Source: Propionibacteriaceae bacterium
GTDB taxonomy: Bacteria; Actinomycetota; Actinomycetes; Propionibacteriales; Propionibacteriaceae
Reading direction: 5' to 3'
Assembly (NCBI GenBank): GCA_021323255.1
Contig: JAJTCL010000029.1
Location: 1 to 21,888, forward strand
DNA: 21,888 nt
Under the pieces are notes generated by a model, which saw only the letters and a program-made list of their open reading frames with translations, had not been told where the DNA came from and did no database searches. Positions 1-7,530 of the stretch are shown in pieces; within the stretch, counting starts at the first letter, position 1; each line of letters starts with the position of its first letter. Both the position numbers and the translations under genes were made by a program.

Positions 1-510
1 CCGGCAGGGGCCATCGCCATCGCGATCTTGCTGGTCGATGAAGTGGACGAGGTCTTTGCCAATGTCTATTCGACGACGATGTCGGTGCACAATCTCCTCC
101 CTCAGGTCGATCGAAGGATCATCGCGGTGTTGATCGGGTTAACGGCAACCTTGCTGGCCGGGCTACTCGACTTGGGCCAGTACCAGGCCTTCCTGTTCTT
201 GATCGGCTCAGTCTTTGTGCCGCTGTACGCGGTTGCCGCGGTGGACTTCCTTGTGGTCCGCCGGCAACGGTGGGACGTCTCGACAAGCGCCAAGTTCCGA
301 GCCACACCGGTGATCGCCTGGGCCTGCGGATTCGCCGCGTACCAGCTGGTCTATCCCGGAACCGTTCCTGGTTGGGCCGACTTCTGGACCACGATCGGCT
401 TTGTGCCGCCCGGCTGGCTCGGCTCTTCCGTGGCGGCGATTGTGGTTGGAGGGGTAGTGATGTTGATCTGCGGTTTGGCGGTGCGTCATCGGGGTGAGGT
501 CCGCACATGA
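1..510 (+). CDS. NCS1-family permease (cytosine / hydroxymethylpyrimidine transporter type), 3' part
   Basis: The frame is open from base 1, so the gene starts outside the window and only about the last 169 codons are present. A TTG at 28 is internal and not a convincing start. The fragment begins with a helix end followed by an acidic stretch and the FANVYSTTMSVHNLLP segment, which resembles the mid-protein motif of NCS1 nucleobase transporters, especially the CytX/CodB branch. Four hydrophobic segments follow (about codons 50-65, 67-85, 105-120 and 145-163), as expected for the last transmembrane helices. The protein would import a pyrimidine-type substrate across the cytoplasmic membrane. 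The substrate (cytosine or the thiamin precursor HMP) cannot be decided from this end alone. Its stop lies inside the next gene's longest frame, so the two are probably co-transcribed. Confidence 0.72.
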   Translation, partial: PAGAIAIAILLVDEVDEVFANVYSTTMSVHNLLPQVDRRIIAVLIGLTATLLAGLLDLGQYQAFLFLIGSVFVPLYAVAAVDFLVVRRQRWDVSTSAKFRATPVIAWACGFAAYQLVYPGTVPGWADFWTTIGFVPPGWLGSSVAAIVVGGVVMLICGLAVRHRGEVRT

Positions 511-1327
511 CGCACATGACATCCTGGCGAGCGTGTCAGTTGACGTGACCCCTGCGCCGGCCCTGGTCGCTCATCGCGGTTTCTCCTCACGACATCCGGA
601 GCAGACGCGGGCGGCGTATCAGGCGGCGATTGAGTGGGCTCACGAGACTGAGATCCCGCTCGGGCTGGAGTGCGATGTGCATTTCAGCGCCGATGACGAG
701 CTCATCTGCCTGCACGATCTGACCCTGGATCGGACCTCGACGAGTACCGGGCCGGCGTTTGAGCGCACCGTAGCGGAACTCAAGCTGCTGGATTTCGGCT
801 CCCGGAGTGTTCCTGATCCAGAACCTGAGCAGCGCGAGCTGATCACCCTGCGGGAACTGATGATCATGGTCCGGGATGCCCGCCAGGACCGGATACCGGT
901 CAACCTCGTGATCGAGACCAAACACCCGAACGAGCGGGGCCGGGCAGTCGAGGAACGTGTCGCCGCGATGCTCGCTGAGTTCGGCTGGGATCAGCCAGGC
1001 TCACCAGCCGAGCTGGTCTCCTTCTCGATCAAGGCACTGAGGCGATTCGGCTGGCTGCTCCCCGGATTGAAACGCACATTGCTCGTCGAAAATGATCTTG
1101 GTCGGTGGCGCGACGGCAAGCTGCCCGACGGCGTACGTGTTATCGGTCCGGAGCTAGTGTTGATCAAGGAAGATCCCGAGTTCGTCGAGCGGTCACGACA
1201 GCGAGGCCACTACGTGCATGCCTGGACGGTGAACGAACCTGACGACATCAGGTTCTGCCGCGATCTTGGGGTGAGCACGATCACCACCGACGACCCCGAT
1301 CGAGTGGCAGCCGTACTCGCCGAATAG
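494..1327 (+). CDS. Glycerophosphodiester phosphodiesterase family protein
   Basis: Predicted to hydrolyse glycerophosphodiesters (deacylated phospholipid headgroups) to glycerol-3-phosphate and an alcohol. The GDPD signature is clear: HRG at residues 27-29, PEQT at 35-38 (usual PENT), the metal-binding E59-x-D61 pair, and H74-D75 in LCLHD context, followed by the TIM-barrel strands and a C-terminal HAWTVN motif. There is no signal peptide, so the enzyme is probably cytoplasmic. Length (277 aa) fits small bacterial GDPDs. The GTG at 494 overlaps the permease by 17 bases. In-frame GTGs at 533 and 545 also precede the domain, and none has a good ribosome site, so the start is uncertain by up to 17 codons. 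The overlap suggests translational coupling with the permease. Confidence 0.88.
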   Translation: MRSAHDAHDILASVSVDVTPAPALVAHRGFSSRHPEQTRAAYQAAIEWAHETEIPLGLECDVHFSADDELICLHDLTLDRTSTSTGPAFERTVAELKLLDFGSRSVPDPEPEQRELITLRELMIMVRDARQDRIPVNLVIETKHPNERGRAVEERVAAMLAEFGWDQPGSPAELVSFSIKALRRFGWLLPGLKRTLLVENDLGRWRDGKLPDGVRVIGPELVLIKEDPEFVERSRQRGHYVHAWTVNEPDDIRFCRDLGVSTITTDDPDRVAAVLAE

Positions 1328-1366
1328 AGGCGCGTTGAAGCCTTCGACAAGCTCAAGACGGCGCCT
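1328..1366. terminator. Imperfect hairpin after the GDPD gene
   Basis: AGGCGC at 1328-1333 pairs with GCGCCT at 1361-1366, and an inner TTGA/TCAA pair lies between them. There is no T-run, so this is only a possible terminator. It overlaps the first unit of the short repeat cluster. Confidence 0.3.
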
Positions 1367-1447
1367 GTCGCAGCGCGTGCCCCTCGACAGGCTCAGTGCA
1401 CATGCTCACAGGTTCAGGGCCCATGTCTCACAGGCTCAGGGCACATC
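1341..1447. repeat. Cluster of four short GACAGGCTCAGGGCAC-like units
   Basis: Four related units lie at about 1341-1365, 1381-1404, 1405-1425 and 1426-1447. They share the core C-A-C/G-A-G-GCTCA, with variants such as TCGACAAGCTCAAG and TCACAGGCTCAGGG. From general experience, similar TTCGACAAGCTCA sequences recur between genes in many high-GC genomes. The last unit runs into the stop codon of the arginine deiminase gene. Confidence 0.65.
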
Positions 1448-2651
1448 AGGAGTCGCGGGCAATCGGACATGACATACAGCGCGGCCCGCCGCGACCGGAA
1501 CCCAGCTCGGACCCGGCAATAGGGATCACCTCGATGCCCGCCTCAATGAGACGCTGGTTGGTCTCGACGTTCCGCTCGTACGCGATCGCGACCTTCGGCT
1601 CGATAGCGAGTGTGTTGTTGCCGTCGTCCCACTGCTCGCGCTCGGCGGTCACCGGGTCGAGCCCGGTGTCGATCAACTGCAGCTGGTCAAGGCCCATCGC
1701 TCGGGCCGCGGCCTCCAGAAAGGGTGCCGGCTGCTCGACGACGAGATCCGAGCCGTTGTCGGAACGAACCGTGATCGCGGGCAGCTGGTGTGCGACGTTC
1801 GGGTACATCACCACCGCGTCGACGTCGACCATGGTGCAGATGGTGTCCAGGTGCATGGTGGCGCGATCTTGGTTGATCGGCACCACGAGTACGGTGTGCG
1901 CGAGTCCCAGCCGGAAGGTAGTCCGTGCCAGACGCTCGGCACCCGAGGGCTGAGTCCGTTCACCGACCCCGACCGCCAGCACACCGTCGGCCATGGCCAG
2001 GACATCGCCACCCTCCAGGTATTCCTCCCGCCAGCCGTGAATCCGCTCGATTCCGGTGAATCGAGGATGGAAAGCGTAGATCAACTCGGTCAGTTGGGTT
2101 TCGCGCCGGCGCGCCGGCATCGCCAATGACGTGATCGTGACCCGGTCTCCGATCCAGACGCTGGAGTCGCGGGTGAACAGCAGGTTAGGCAGCGGATCGA
2201 TCAGAAAGTGGTCGGGTCGGTAGAGCGCGGCAACCAGACTGCCGGTGCCCTGCACCTCGTCGTTGCGGAGGCCGGCCATCATGATCTCGGCCAGCTCTGC
2301 CGGACCAAGATCAGCAAGATAGCGCAGCAGATAGATCCGCAGCGTCTCACCCAGCCGGATGTCGGAAACGAGATCCTGGATGGCCTTGGCACGCGCAGTG
2401 GGGTCTGCCAACGTTTCGACCAGCAACGTGCTGACATAGAGCACTTCCACCCCGCGATTGCGGAGCGTCTCAGCGAACTCGTCGTGCTCCTCCTGCGCCC
2501 GGTCCACCCAGGGCAACCCGTCGAAAAGCAGTGCATCGTTGTTGCGCGGCGTCAATCGTTTCAGCTCGTTGCCGGGACGATGCAGCAGCACGGTACGCAA
2601 CCGGCCGACCTCGGACCGGACCCCCGGTGTAGTGACTGCCTGAACTGACAT
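1446..2651 (-). CDS. arcA: Arginine deiminase
   Basis: Converts L-arginine to citrulline and ammonia, the first step of the arginine deiminase pathway. The protein is 401 aa, the usual length. Family motifs are present: LFTRDSS near the middle, EGGD, MHLDTICTMVD with the catalytic His, and a C-terminal RCMSCP with the nucleophile at Cys392. The frame stays open upstream to 2903, but homology begins at the ATG at 2651 (MSVQAVTTPGVRSEVG), and a TAATCT box sits 7 bases before that ATG, which fixes the start as leaderless. No ornithine carbamoyltransferase, carbamate kinase or arginine/ornithine antiporter gene is adjacent, so the gene stands alone here. It is transcribed divergently from the glycosyltransferase gene at 2718. 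Confidence 0.95.
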   Translation of the reverse strand: MSVQAVTTPGVRSEVGRLRTVLLHRPGNELKRLTPRNNDALLFDGLPWVDRAQEEHDEFAETLRNRGVEVLYVSTLLVETLADPTARAKAIQDLVSDIRLGETLRIYLLRYLADLGPAELAEIMMAGLRNDEVQGTGSLVAALYRPDHFLIDPLPNLLFTRDSSVWIGDRVTITSLAMPARRRETQLTELIYAFHPRFTGIERIHGWREEYLEGGDVLAMADGVLAVGVGERTQPSGAERLARTTFRLGLAHTVLVVPINQDRATMHLDTICTMVDVDAVVMYPNVAHQLPAITVRSDNGSDLVVEQPAPFLEAAARAMGLDQLQLIDTGLDPVTAEREQWDDGNNTLAIEPKVAIAYERNVETNQRLIEAGIEVIPIAGSELGSGRGGPRCMSCPIARDS

Positions 2652-2658
2652 GACGAGG

Positions 2659-2664
2659 AGATTA
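2659..2664 (-). promoter_or_regulatory. Leaderless -10 box of arcA
   Basis: TAATCT on the minus strand fits the actinobacterial TANNNT -10 element. Seven bases separate it from the ATG at 2651, so the transcript would begin at or next to the start codon. No purine-rich ribosome site precedes the ATG. No clear -35 box is visible. Confidence 0.6.
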
Positions 2665-2705
2665 CCGATTGTGAGAACCCGGCAGGCGAGCCGCGTTGCC
2701 GAGGC

Positions 2706-2711
2706 TAGCCT
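2706..2711 (+). promoter_or_regulatory. Leaderless -10 box of the glycosyltransferase/MptB unit
   Basis: TAGCCT lies exactly 6 bases before the GTG at 2718 and there is no ribosome site between them. The same arrangement appears before three other genes in this window. Confidence 0.6.
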
Positions 2712-2717
2712 TGCTAG

Positions 2718-3518
2718 GTGACCGCCGCCCTGTCCCGTGTCGCGTGCGTGATCCCGGCCAAGGACGAGGAGCAACGCATTGCCGCCACCGTGACTGCAGC
2801 GAGAGATCTGCCCGGTGTCGAGATCGTGATCGTTTGCGACGACGGCAGCAGCGATCGTACGGCGGACTACGCGGCAGGCGCCGGGGCGATCATCGTCTCC
2901 CACACCCGGAATCGAGGTAAGGCTGCTGCAGTGGAATCTGCGGTCAATGGATTGGGCGTGATCGAGCAGCGCGACCAGCGACCCGAAGCAGGATGCCTGC
3001 TGCTGCTCGATGCCGATCTTTCCGAGTCGGCGGCGAACTGCGCACCACTGATCTCACCAGTGGTCAAAGGTGAGGCGGACCTGACGATTGCGGTGTTGCC
3101 GGCTCAGCACACGGCGGATGGTAGTGTGCCCGGCGGTTTCGGTTTGGTTGTGAACACTGCAAGGCGGGGGATTGCCGAGTTGACTGGCTGGACTCCGCGG
3201 GCGCCGCTTTCAGGCCAGCGCTGTCTCACCCGGCGCGCTTTTGAGCTGGCCAGTCCGTTGGCGGCCGGGTGGGGCATGGAAATCGGTATGACGATTGATG
3301 TACTGCGGGCGGGTTTGAAGATTCAAGAGATCGAGATCGACCTGCGTCATCGCGCTACCGGCACCGACCTCGGTGCGCAATTGCACCGGGCGGCTCAGCT
3401 TCGCGACGTGACTCGGGCGCTAGCCGCCCGGGGCCTGGTGCAGGCCGAGTTGAAGGACTTGAAGGAATCCGGCGGAGTGGCCGGCGTATTCAGACGACTC
3501 CGAGGTAAGCAGGCATGA
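2718..3518 (+). CDS. Glycosyltransferase family 2 protein
   Basis: A 266-residue GT-A type transferase without membrane helices. The nucleotide-sugar-binding region is clear: VIPAKDEE at residues 11-18, CDDGSSDRT at 40-48, HTRNRGKAAAV near 62-72, and the metal-binding D98-A-D100 in LLLLDADLSES. The donor and acceptor cannot be read from the sequence. Only 4 bases separate it from the MptB-like gene downstream, so the pair is probably one operon working on a mannosylated lipid or cell-wall glycan. Resemblance to polyprenol-phosphate sugar synthases is possible, but the C-terminal part is too short to carry membrane anchors. The GTG start is set by the leaderless promoter at 2706-2711. Confidence 0.85.
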   Translation: MTAALSRVACVIPAKDEEQRIAATVTAARDLPGVEIVIVCDDGSSDRTADYAAGAGAIIVSHTRNRGKAAAVESAVNGLGVIEQRDQRPEAGCLLLLDADLSESAANCAPLISPVVKGEADLTIAVLPAQHTADGSVPGGFGLVVNTARRGIAELTGWTPRAPLSGQRCLTRRAFELASPLAAGWGMEIGMTIDVLRAGLKIQEIEIDLRHRATGTDLGAQLHRAAQLRDVTRALAARGLVQAELKDLKESGGVAGVFRRLRGKQA

Positions 3519-3522
3519 ATCG

Positions 3523-5226
3523 ATGACGGCGACCAAGCACAAGCGCCGGAGCGGGAATCCGGCCAAGCCGCCAAGGCCCGCCTACCGGCCAGGAGTCTGG
3601 CACCGGAACCATCAGTTCGCCTTGTTCGGAATCGTCGGTGCCACCGCGCTGACGTTGCTTGCCGGCTTTCTCGGTCCGTCCGCCGTCACCTTGACCCTCG
3701 GTCCACGGGAGTCCTACCTGCCTCCCTGGTACCTGCCGGCCGGCCTAGTGAAGCCCAATGAGTGGTTTGTTTCGCTGCTGATCTGGGCCGCGATCATCCT
3801 CGGTGCACTCGGACTGTGGGTCGGGCTGCGGGCACTCGCTGACGGCTGGAAACCCAAATTCAAAAAGCTCTTCGGGCTGGGCACGGTGCTCAGCCTGCTC
3901 ACGGCTTGTGTGCCGCCGATGACCTCGGCAGACGTCTTGATGTACGCGGCGTATGGGCGGCTGCAGGCGATCGGGCGCGACCCGTATGAGATCACCCCAG
4001 CAGAGGTCTTCCGCGGCCAGTTCGATCCGGTGCTGCGCTGGACCGAGCGGCCCTGGCAGGACACTCCGAGCGTCTACGGTCCCATCACCTCCTGGACGCA
4101 GCTGGTCGCCAACAAATTCGGTGGCGAAAACATGCACGACATCGTGTTCTGGCTGCAGCTGTTCTCGGTGGTGCCGTTCATTCTGGCCTGTGCCGGGGTG
4201 GTGCTGCTGGCACATGGCGATACCCGGCGTCAGGGACGCGTCGCATTGCTGACGATCGCCAATCCGTTGTTGATCTGGGCTGTGGTCGCTGGTGCGCACA
4301 ACGAGCCGCTGGCGGTGATGTTTGCGGTTGGCGGCCTGCTGTTCATGCGCAAGAACCCCTTCGTCGCCGGCCTCGGAATCGGGCTTGCCGGTTGCGCCAA
4401 GGTGAGTATCGGGCTGTGGGGACTCGCCATGTTGTGGGCCTATCGTCGGGAACCGAAGAAGGCGCTGCTGCTCTGTCTGGGCACAGCGGTCCCGATGGGT
4501 TTGGCCTACGTGCTCTGGCAACCCACGGCGTTCCTCCAGGCCCTGCGCAACGGCGGTTATGTCTCCGTCGGATCTTGGGCCAATCCGCTCTATCGCCTGC
4601 TCGATGTCTTCATGACCGGGTTCAACGCCAAGCTCGTCGTCGGAATCATCTCCTATATCGGCTTGATCGTGATCGCGTGGATGCTCTCCCGGGTAGTGCC
4701 CTGGACAGCGGCTCCTGGTTTGGACTCCGATGCCGACCTGCGGCAGGATCCCCTCACCATCGCGCTGCGAACGGCGCTGGTGTTGTCGGTGGCGTGGCTG
4801 ATCACCTCGATGTACACGCTCTCCTGGTACGACATGCTCGCCTGGATGCCGCTCGCTGTGCTAGCGGCCAGCAAGCTCGACAAGATCATGCTGATCAGGG
4901 GCGCAACATTGTCACTGGCGTATGTGCCGGGTCGGGCGATTGATCTTGGTTCCGCTCTCGACTTCACCGCCACCCGAATGCGGGACACCGTGTCGCCGAT
5001 CGTGCAGATGGCAATGGTGCTTGCGGTGATCTTGTGGTGGCGCCAGCCCGAGCGTCCGGAGCTCTTCCCCTTCAAGAAGCCGAAAGCCGCACCAGCGGCC
5101 TCATCGCCGCCGGTCTCTGGCCCACACGCCGAGCCCACCAAGGTGCCGCGCAGCTCCTCGTCACAGGCAACGCGAGGTCAGGCGGCAGTCCCGGTCAAGG
5201 AGCTGGCATCGCGGCATAGGAGCTGA
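3523..5226 (+). CDS. mptB: MptB-like polyprenol-phosphomannose-dependent alpha-1,6-mannosyltransferase
   Basis: A 567-residue polytopic membrane protein (roughly 12 helices) of the GT-C class. After a basic N-terminus and a first helix, the external loop ending in TSADVLMYAAYGRLQAIGRDPYEITP (residues 135-159) matches the MptB/MptA signature; Asp137 is the likely catalytic acid. Known MptB proteins extend the alpha-1,6-mannan backbone of lipomannan using polyprenol-phosphate-mannose outside the membrane. The last about 60 residues are a Pro/Ala/Ser-rich tail of low complexity. The ATG at 3523 follows the glycosyltransferase stop by 4 bases. Its 3' end overlaps the convergent adenosine deaminase gene by 32 bases. 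The exact acceptor in this organism is inferred. Confidence 0.85.
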   Translation: MTATKHKRRSGNPAKPPRPAYRPGVWHRNHQFALFGIVGATALTLLAGFLGPSAVTLTLGPRESYLPPWYLPAGLVKPNEWFVSLLIWAAIILGALGLWVGLRALADGWKPKFKKLFGLGTVLSLLTACVPPMTSADVLMYAAYGRLQAIGRDPYEITPAEVFRGQFDPVLRWTERPWQDTPSVYGPITSWTQLVANKFGGENMHDIVFWLQLFSVVPFILACAGVVLLAHGDTRRQGRVALLTIANPLLIWAVVAGAHNEPLAVMFAVGGLLFMRKNPFVAGLGIGLAGCAKVSIGLWGLAMLWAYRREPKKALLLCLGTAVPMGLAYVLWQPTAFLQALRNGGYVSVGSWANPLYRLLDVFMTGFNAKLVVGIISYIGLIVIAWMLSRVVPWTAAPGLDSDADLRQDPLTIALRTALVLSVAWLITSMYTLSWYDMLAWMPLAVLAASKLDKIMLIRGATLSLAYVPGRAIDLGSALDFTATRMRDTVSPIVQMAMVLAVILWWRQPERPELFPFKKPKAAPAASSPPVSGPHAEPTKVPRSSSSQATRGQAAVPVKELASRHRS

Positions 5227-6214
5227 TTTCGGCGCGCAACGCTGCTCTGCTCTCGGGAGTGGCGAAGGACGCGTCGACGGCCGCCAGGGCCAGCTCAGTC
5301 AGGCCGCGTTCGTCGAGGTCCAGCAGCCGAGCTGCGATCGCGTACTCGGTGGTGAGATCAGTGCCGAACATGGGCGGATCGTCTGTGTTGATGGTCACCG
5401 TCACTCCAGCTGCCAGCAGCTCCCGAATCGGATGATGATCAAAATCGGGCACCTGGCGCAAGGCGACGCTGGAGGTCAGACAGAGGTCCAACGGGATCTT
5501 GTGCTGCACCAGGTGTGCCAGCAGGCGCTGGTCGTGAACCGCGGTTATGCCATGCTCGATCCGCTCGGCACCCAGACTCACCAGGGCGTCCCAGATGGTC
5601 TCGGGCCCGGTGGTCTCGCCGGCGTGCGGCACGCTGTGCAATCCCGCCGCCCGAGCCCGGTCGAACTGATCACGAAACATCGAACGCGGAAATCCCTGCT
5701 CCGATCCGCCGACTCCCAACCCGACCAATGCCGGCACCTCATGATCAAGAGCAACCGACGCCGTCAGGTCGGCCGCCGGCATCCCGAAATCGGCGGGGAT
5801 GTCGAAGATCCACTGCAGCTCCAGACCAAGATCACGCGCGGCAGCCCGCCGGGCGTCCTCGATCGCCTCGAGGAACGCCTCCGCAGGCAAGTCGTCGGTG
5901 ATTGAGATGTAGGGGGTCACTGTCAGCTCGGCGTACCGGATGTTCTGGGCCGCCATGTCGGCTGCCACTCCGGAAGTGATCAAGTGGACGTCTTCGGCAG
6001 TCTTGATCAGATCGACGACCGCGAGATAGTTCCGGATGAAGTGCGGAAAGTCCTTGAAGATGAAGAACCGCGCCAGTTCGTCCGGATCGCTCGGCACGGT
6101 TCCGGGATGCCGCGCCGCCAGCTCGGCGACCACGCGCTGTGACACTGAGCCGACGTGGTGAACGTGCAGCTCAGCCTTGGGAAGGCCGGCGATGAAGCCC
6201 TCAGTGACCGCCAC
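5195..6214 (-). CDS. add: Adenosine deaminase family protein
   Basis: Predicted zinc hydrolase deaminating adenosine to inosine in purine salvage. With the GTG at 6214 it is 339 aa, the family length. The metal ligands are visible: H-V-H in LPKAELHVHHVGS near residue 14, SVPHAGETTGPET (metal His and catalytic Glu), RIEHGI, and NTDDPPMF with the catalytic Asp pair. LPKAELHVHHVGS is, as I recall, also seen in Streptomyces adenosine deaminases. The usual CPTSN reads CLTSS here, so substrate preference could differ (adenine or another aminopurine is possible). The frame is open up to 6322, but that extension only translates the 19-bp repeats, so it is rejected. A weak CAGACT box lies 7 bases before the GTG. 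It converges with mptB. Confidence 0.87.
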   Translation of the reverse strand: MAVTEGFIAGLPKAELHVHHVGSVSQRVVAELAARHPGTVPSDPDELARFFIFKDFPHFIRNYLAVVDLIKTAEDVHLITSGVAADMAAQNIRYAELTVTPYISITDDLPAEAFLEAIEDARRAAARDLGLELQWIFDIPADFGMPAADLTASVALDHEVPALVGLGVGGSEQGFPRSMFRDQFDRARAAGLHSVPHAGETTGPETIWDALVSLGAERIEHGITAVHDQRLLAHLVQHKIPLDLCLTSSVALRQVPDFDHHPIRELLAAGVTVTINTDDPPMFGTDLTTEYAIAARLLDLDERGLTELALAAVDASFATPESRAALRAEISSYAAMPAP

Positions 6215-6230
6215 AGAGGCCAGTCTGTCA

Positions 6231-6350
6231 ACATCCCGCTGGCAGGTCGTCAACATCCCGCTGGTACGTGAACATCCCGTTGGTACGTGGGATAAGTGGG
6301 CATCCCGCTGGTACGTGGGCATCCCGCTGGTACGTCGCCAACCTTGGTAC
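6231..6350. repeat. Array of five 19-bp repeats upstream of adenosine deaminase
   Basis: Units begin at 6231, 6253, 6272, 6300 and 6319, with the core RCATCCCGCTGGTACGTGR. Periods are 22, 19, 28 and 19; the 28 is 19 plus an inserted GATAAGTGG. The unit nearest the gene has GGCAGG in place of GGTACG, one unit has CCGTTGG, and a partial TTGGTAC follows at 6344-6350. The CCC...GGG ends make each unit weakly palindromic. There are no spacers of CRISPR size. Confidence 0.85.
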
Positions 6351-6379
6351 AGCGCCTGTTTGCACGATCTATCTGAGGG

Positions 6380-6913
6380 TCAGCCGAAGCGGCGAGCGGA
6401 GGCTTCCTGTTCGGCCAGTCGCCGGAGAGCCAGAATGAGGGGCTCGATCAGGACAGTGCCCAGTACGACATACCGCACCGCGGCGGTCGGTGAATCGGTG
6501 GGCATGTTGTCGATCTCGAACTGCGCGATCTGGCGCATGTGGTCCGAATAGACATCGAGTGCGCCCTCGGGCAGCTCGAAGCCGGCTTCGTCGAGTGCCC
6601 GAAGTGCCTCGTCGACATTCGGTCCGGCCACGGCGGTTGCTGCCATTCCCAGCAGCTCATACAGCGATTCCGGCGGCTCCTCGATCGCCCGAATCACTCG
6701 TTGTGCGGCCGTGACGGAGAGTCCGGCTGGGCCCAGCAGCGCCCGAATGAGGCGCAACCTCGCCACATGACTCTCGTTGTATTGGGCCTGCGTGGCGGAA
6801 GTCCGGATGCCTTCCTGCAGCAGCTTCTCCCGCAGATAGAACTTGATCGTCGCGACGGGGACGCCGGTCTGCGACGAGAGTTCAGAAATCCGCATGACCG
6901 CCTCACTTGACAT
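6380..6913 (-). CDS. MerR-family transcriptional regulator
   Basis: A 177-residue regulator. The N-terminal winged helix-turn-helix is typical of MerR proteins: MRISELSSQTGVPVATIKFYLRE (starting at residue 7), then the wing and the ARLRLIRALLGPAGLSV helix to about residue 75. The C-terminal about 100 residues have no cysteine cluster and no recognisable drug-binding fold, so the effector is unknown. The ATG at 6913 lies at the edge of the palindrome; an ATG at 6895 is an alternative that begins right at the HTH. It is divergent from the DUF4188 gene, with a 15-bp-arm palindrome between them that it probably binds, giving autoregulation and control of its neighbour. Confidence 0.88.
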   Translation of the reverse strand: MSSEAVMRISELSSQTGVPVATIKFYLREKLLQEGIRTSATQAQYNESHVARLRLIRALLGPAGLSVTAAQRVIRAIEEPPESLYELLGMAATAVAGPNVDEALRALDEAGFELPEGALDVYSDHMRQIAQFEIDNMPTDSPTAAVRYVVLGTVLIEPLILALRRLAEQEASARRFG

Positions 6914-6957
6914 TGGATAGTGCTACTCTCCAATATTAGAGAGTAGCACTATCTAAT
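6907..6957. promoter_or_regulatory. Long palindromic operator between merR-like and DUF4188 genes
   Basis: Perfect 15-bp arms at 6916-6930 and 6939-6953 flank an AT-rich 8-base centre, and outer bases 6912-6914 also pair with 6955-6957. On the plus strand TTGACA at 6907-6912 is followed after 19 bp by AATATT at 6932-6937, the long spacing typical of MerR-controlled promoters. The palindrome covers the spacer and the -10 region. Binding by the MerR protein is inferred. Confidence 0.75.
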
Positions 6958-6968
6958 TGGAGGATCTC

Positions 6969-7451
6969 ATGGCCGATGTGATTCCGGCTCGCATGACTCA
7001 TGACTATGACGGTGATCTTGTCGTATTCCTGATCGGGATGCGCATCAACAAACCGTGGCGGCCAGATCTTTGGCTGCCGGCGTTCAACGCCATGCCGAAA
7101 ATGCTCGCTGAGCTCTCCCGGGACCCAGACTCCGGCCTCCTTGGCTACCGGATGACCTTCGGGGCCGGCGGACCGCTGCTGGTGCAGTACTGGAACTCGC
7201 ACGAAAAGCTGTATCACTACGCAAGCGATCGGAGTGCAGCGCATCGTCCAGCCTGGGCCGCGTTCAATCGCCGGGCGCGTAAGGCGCCCGGCGCAGTCGG
7301 CATCTGGCATGAGACCTATGTCGTGGAGCGAGCCGAGTCGATCTACTCCGGCATGCCGGTTTCCGGGCTCGCTGCGGCCACATCCTGCGTGCCGGTGGCA
7401 CGGCGCGGCGAGACCGCGGTGGAGCGGCTCGGCGTGCGACAGGCCGCCTGA
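6969..7451 (+). CDS. DUF4188 (monooxygenase-like) domain protein
   Basis: A 160-residue soluble protein. The stretch DLVVFLIGMRINKPWRPDLWLPAFNAMPKMLAEL (near residues 16-49), then LGYRMTFGAGGPLLVQYWNSHEKLYHYA and the GIWHETYVV strand, match the DUF4188 family, a ferredoxin-like alpha/beta fold related to small monooxygenases. The biochemical role of the family is not established to my knowledge. The ATG at 6969 is chosen over the TTG at 6957 because GGAGG at 6959-6963 sits 5 bases before it. Control by the divergent MerR regulator suggests a response to a small hydrophobic or toxic compound, which is inference. Confidence 0.82.
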   Translation: MADVIPARMTHDYDGDLVVFLIGMRINKPWRPDLWLPAFNAMPKMLAELSRDPDSGLLGYRMTFGAGGPLLVQYWNSHEKLYHYASDRSAAHRPAWAAFNRRARKAPGAVGIWHETYVVERAESIYSGMPVSGLAAATSCVPVARRGETAVERLGVRQAA

Positions 7452-7518
7452 CGACTGCCAGCCGCCAGGCGCAGGAGCGTCGGGTGAGAAATGGTCAAAT
7501 GGCAGCGTTGCGCAGGGA

Positions 7519-7524
7519 TAGCCT
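7519..7524 (+). promoter_or_regulatory. Leaderless -10 box of pheA
   Basis: TAGCCT ends directly before a GTG at 7525 and 6 bases before a second in-frame GTG at 7531. The 6-base spacing seen at other genes here favours 7531 as the true start. Confidence 0.55.
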
Positions 7525-7530
7525 GTGCCG

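Noticed and set aside
2652..2903. 84-codon N-terminal extension of arginine deiminase
   Set aside because: It overlaps the divergent glycosyltransferase gene, matches nothing in the family, and the leaderless TAATCT box points to the ATG at 2651.
3745..4521. 258-codon minus-strand open frame opposite mptB
   Set aside because: Gln/His/Pro-rich translation typical of an antisense shadow in GC-rich DNA.
6215..6322. N-terminal extension of adenosine deaminase through the repeat array
   Set aside because: The extra 36 codons only translate the repeats (YQRD, TSGM, CQRD) and the family start matches the GTG at 6214.
6231..6350. CRISPR array
   Set aside because: Units are 19 bp and nearly contiguous, no variable spacers of 30-40 bp, and no cas genes are in the window.
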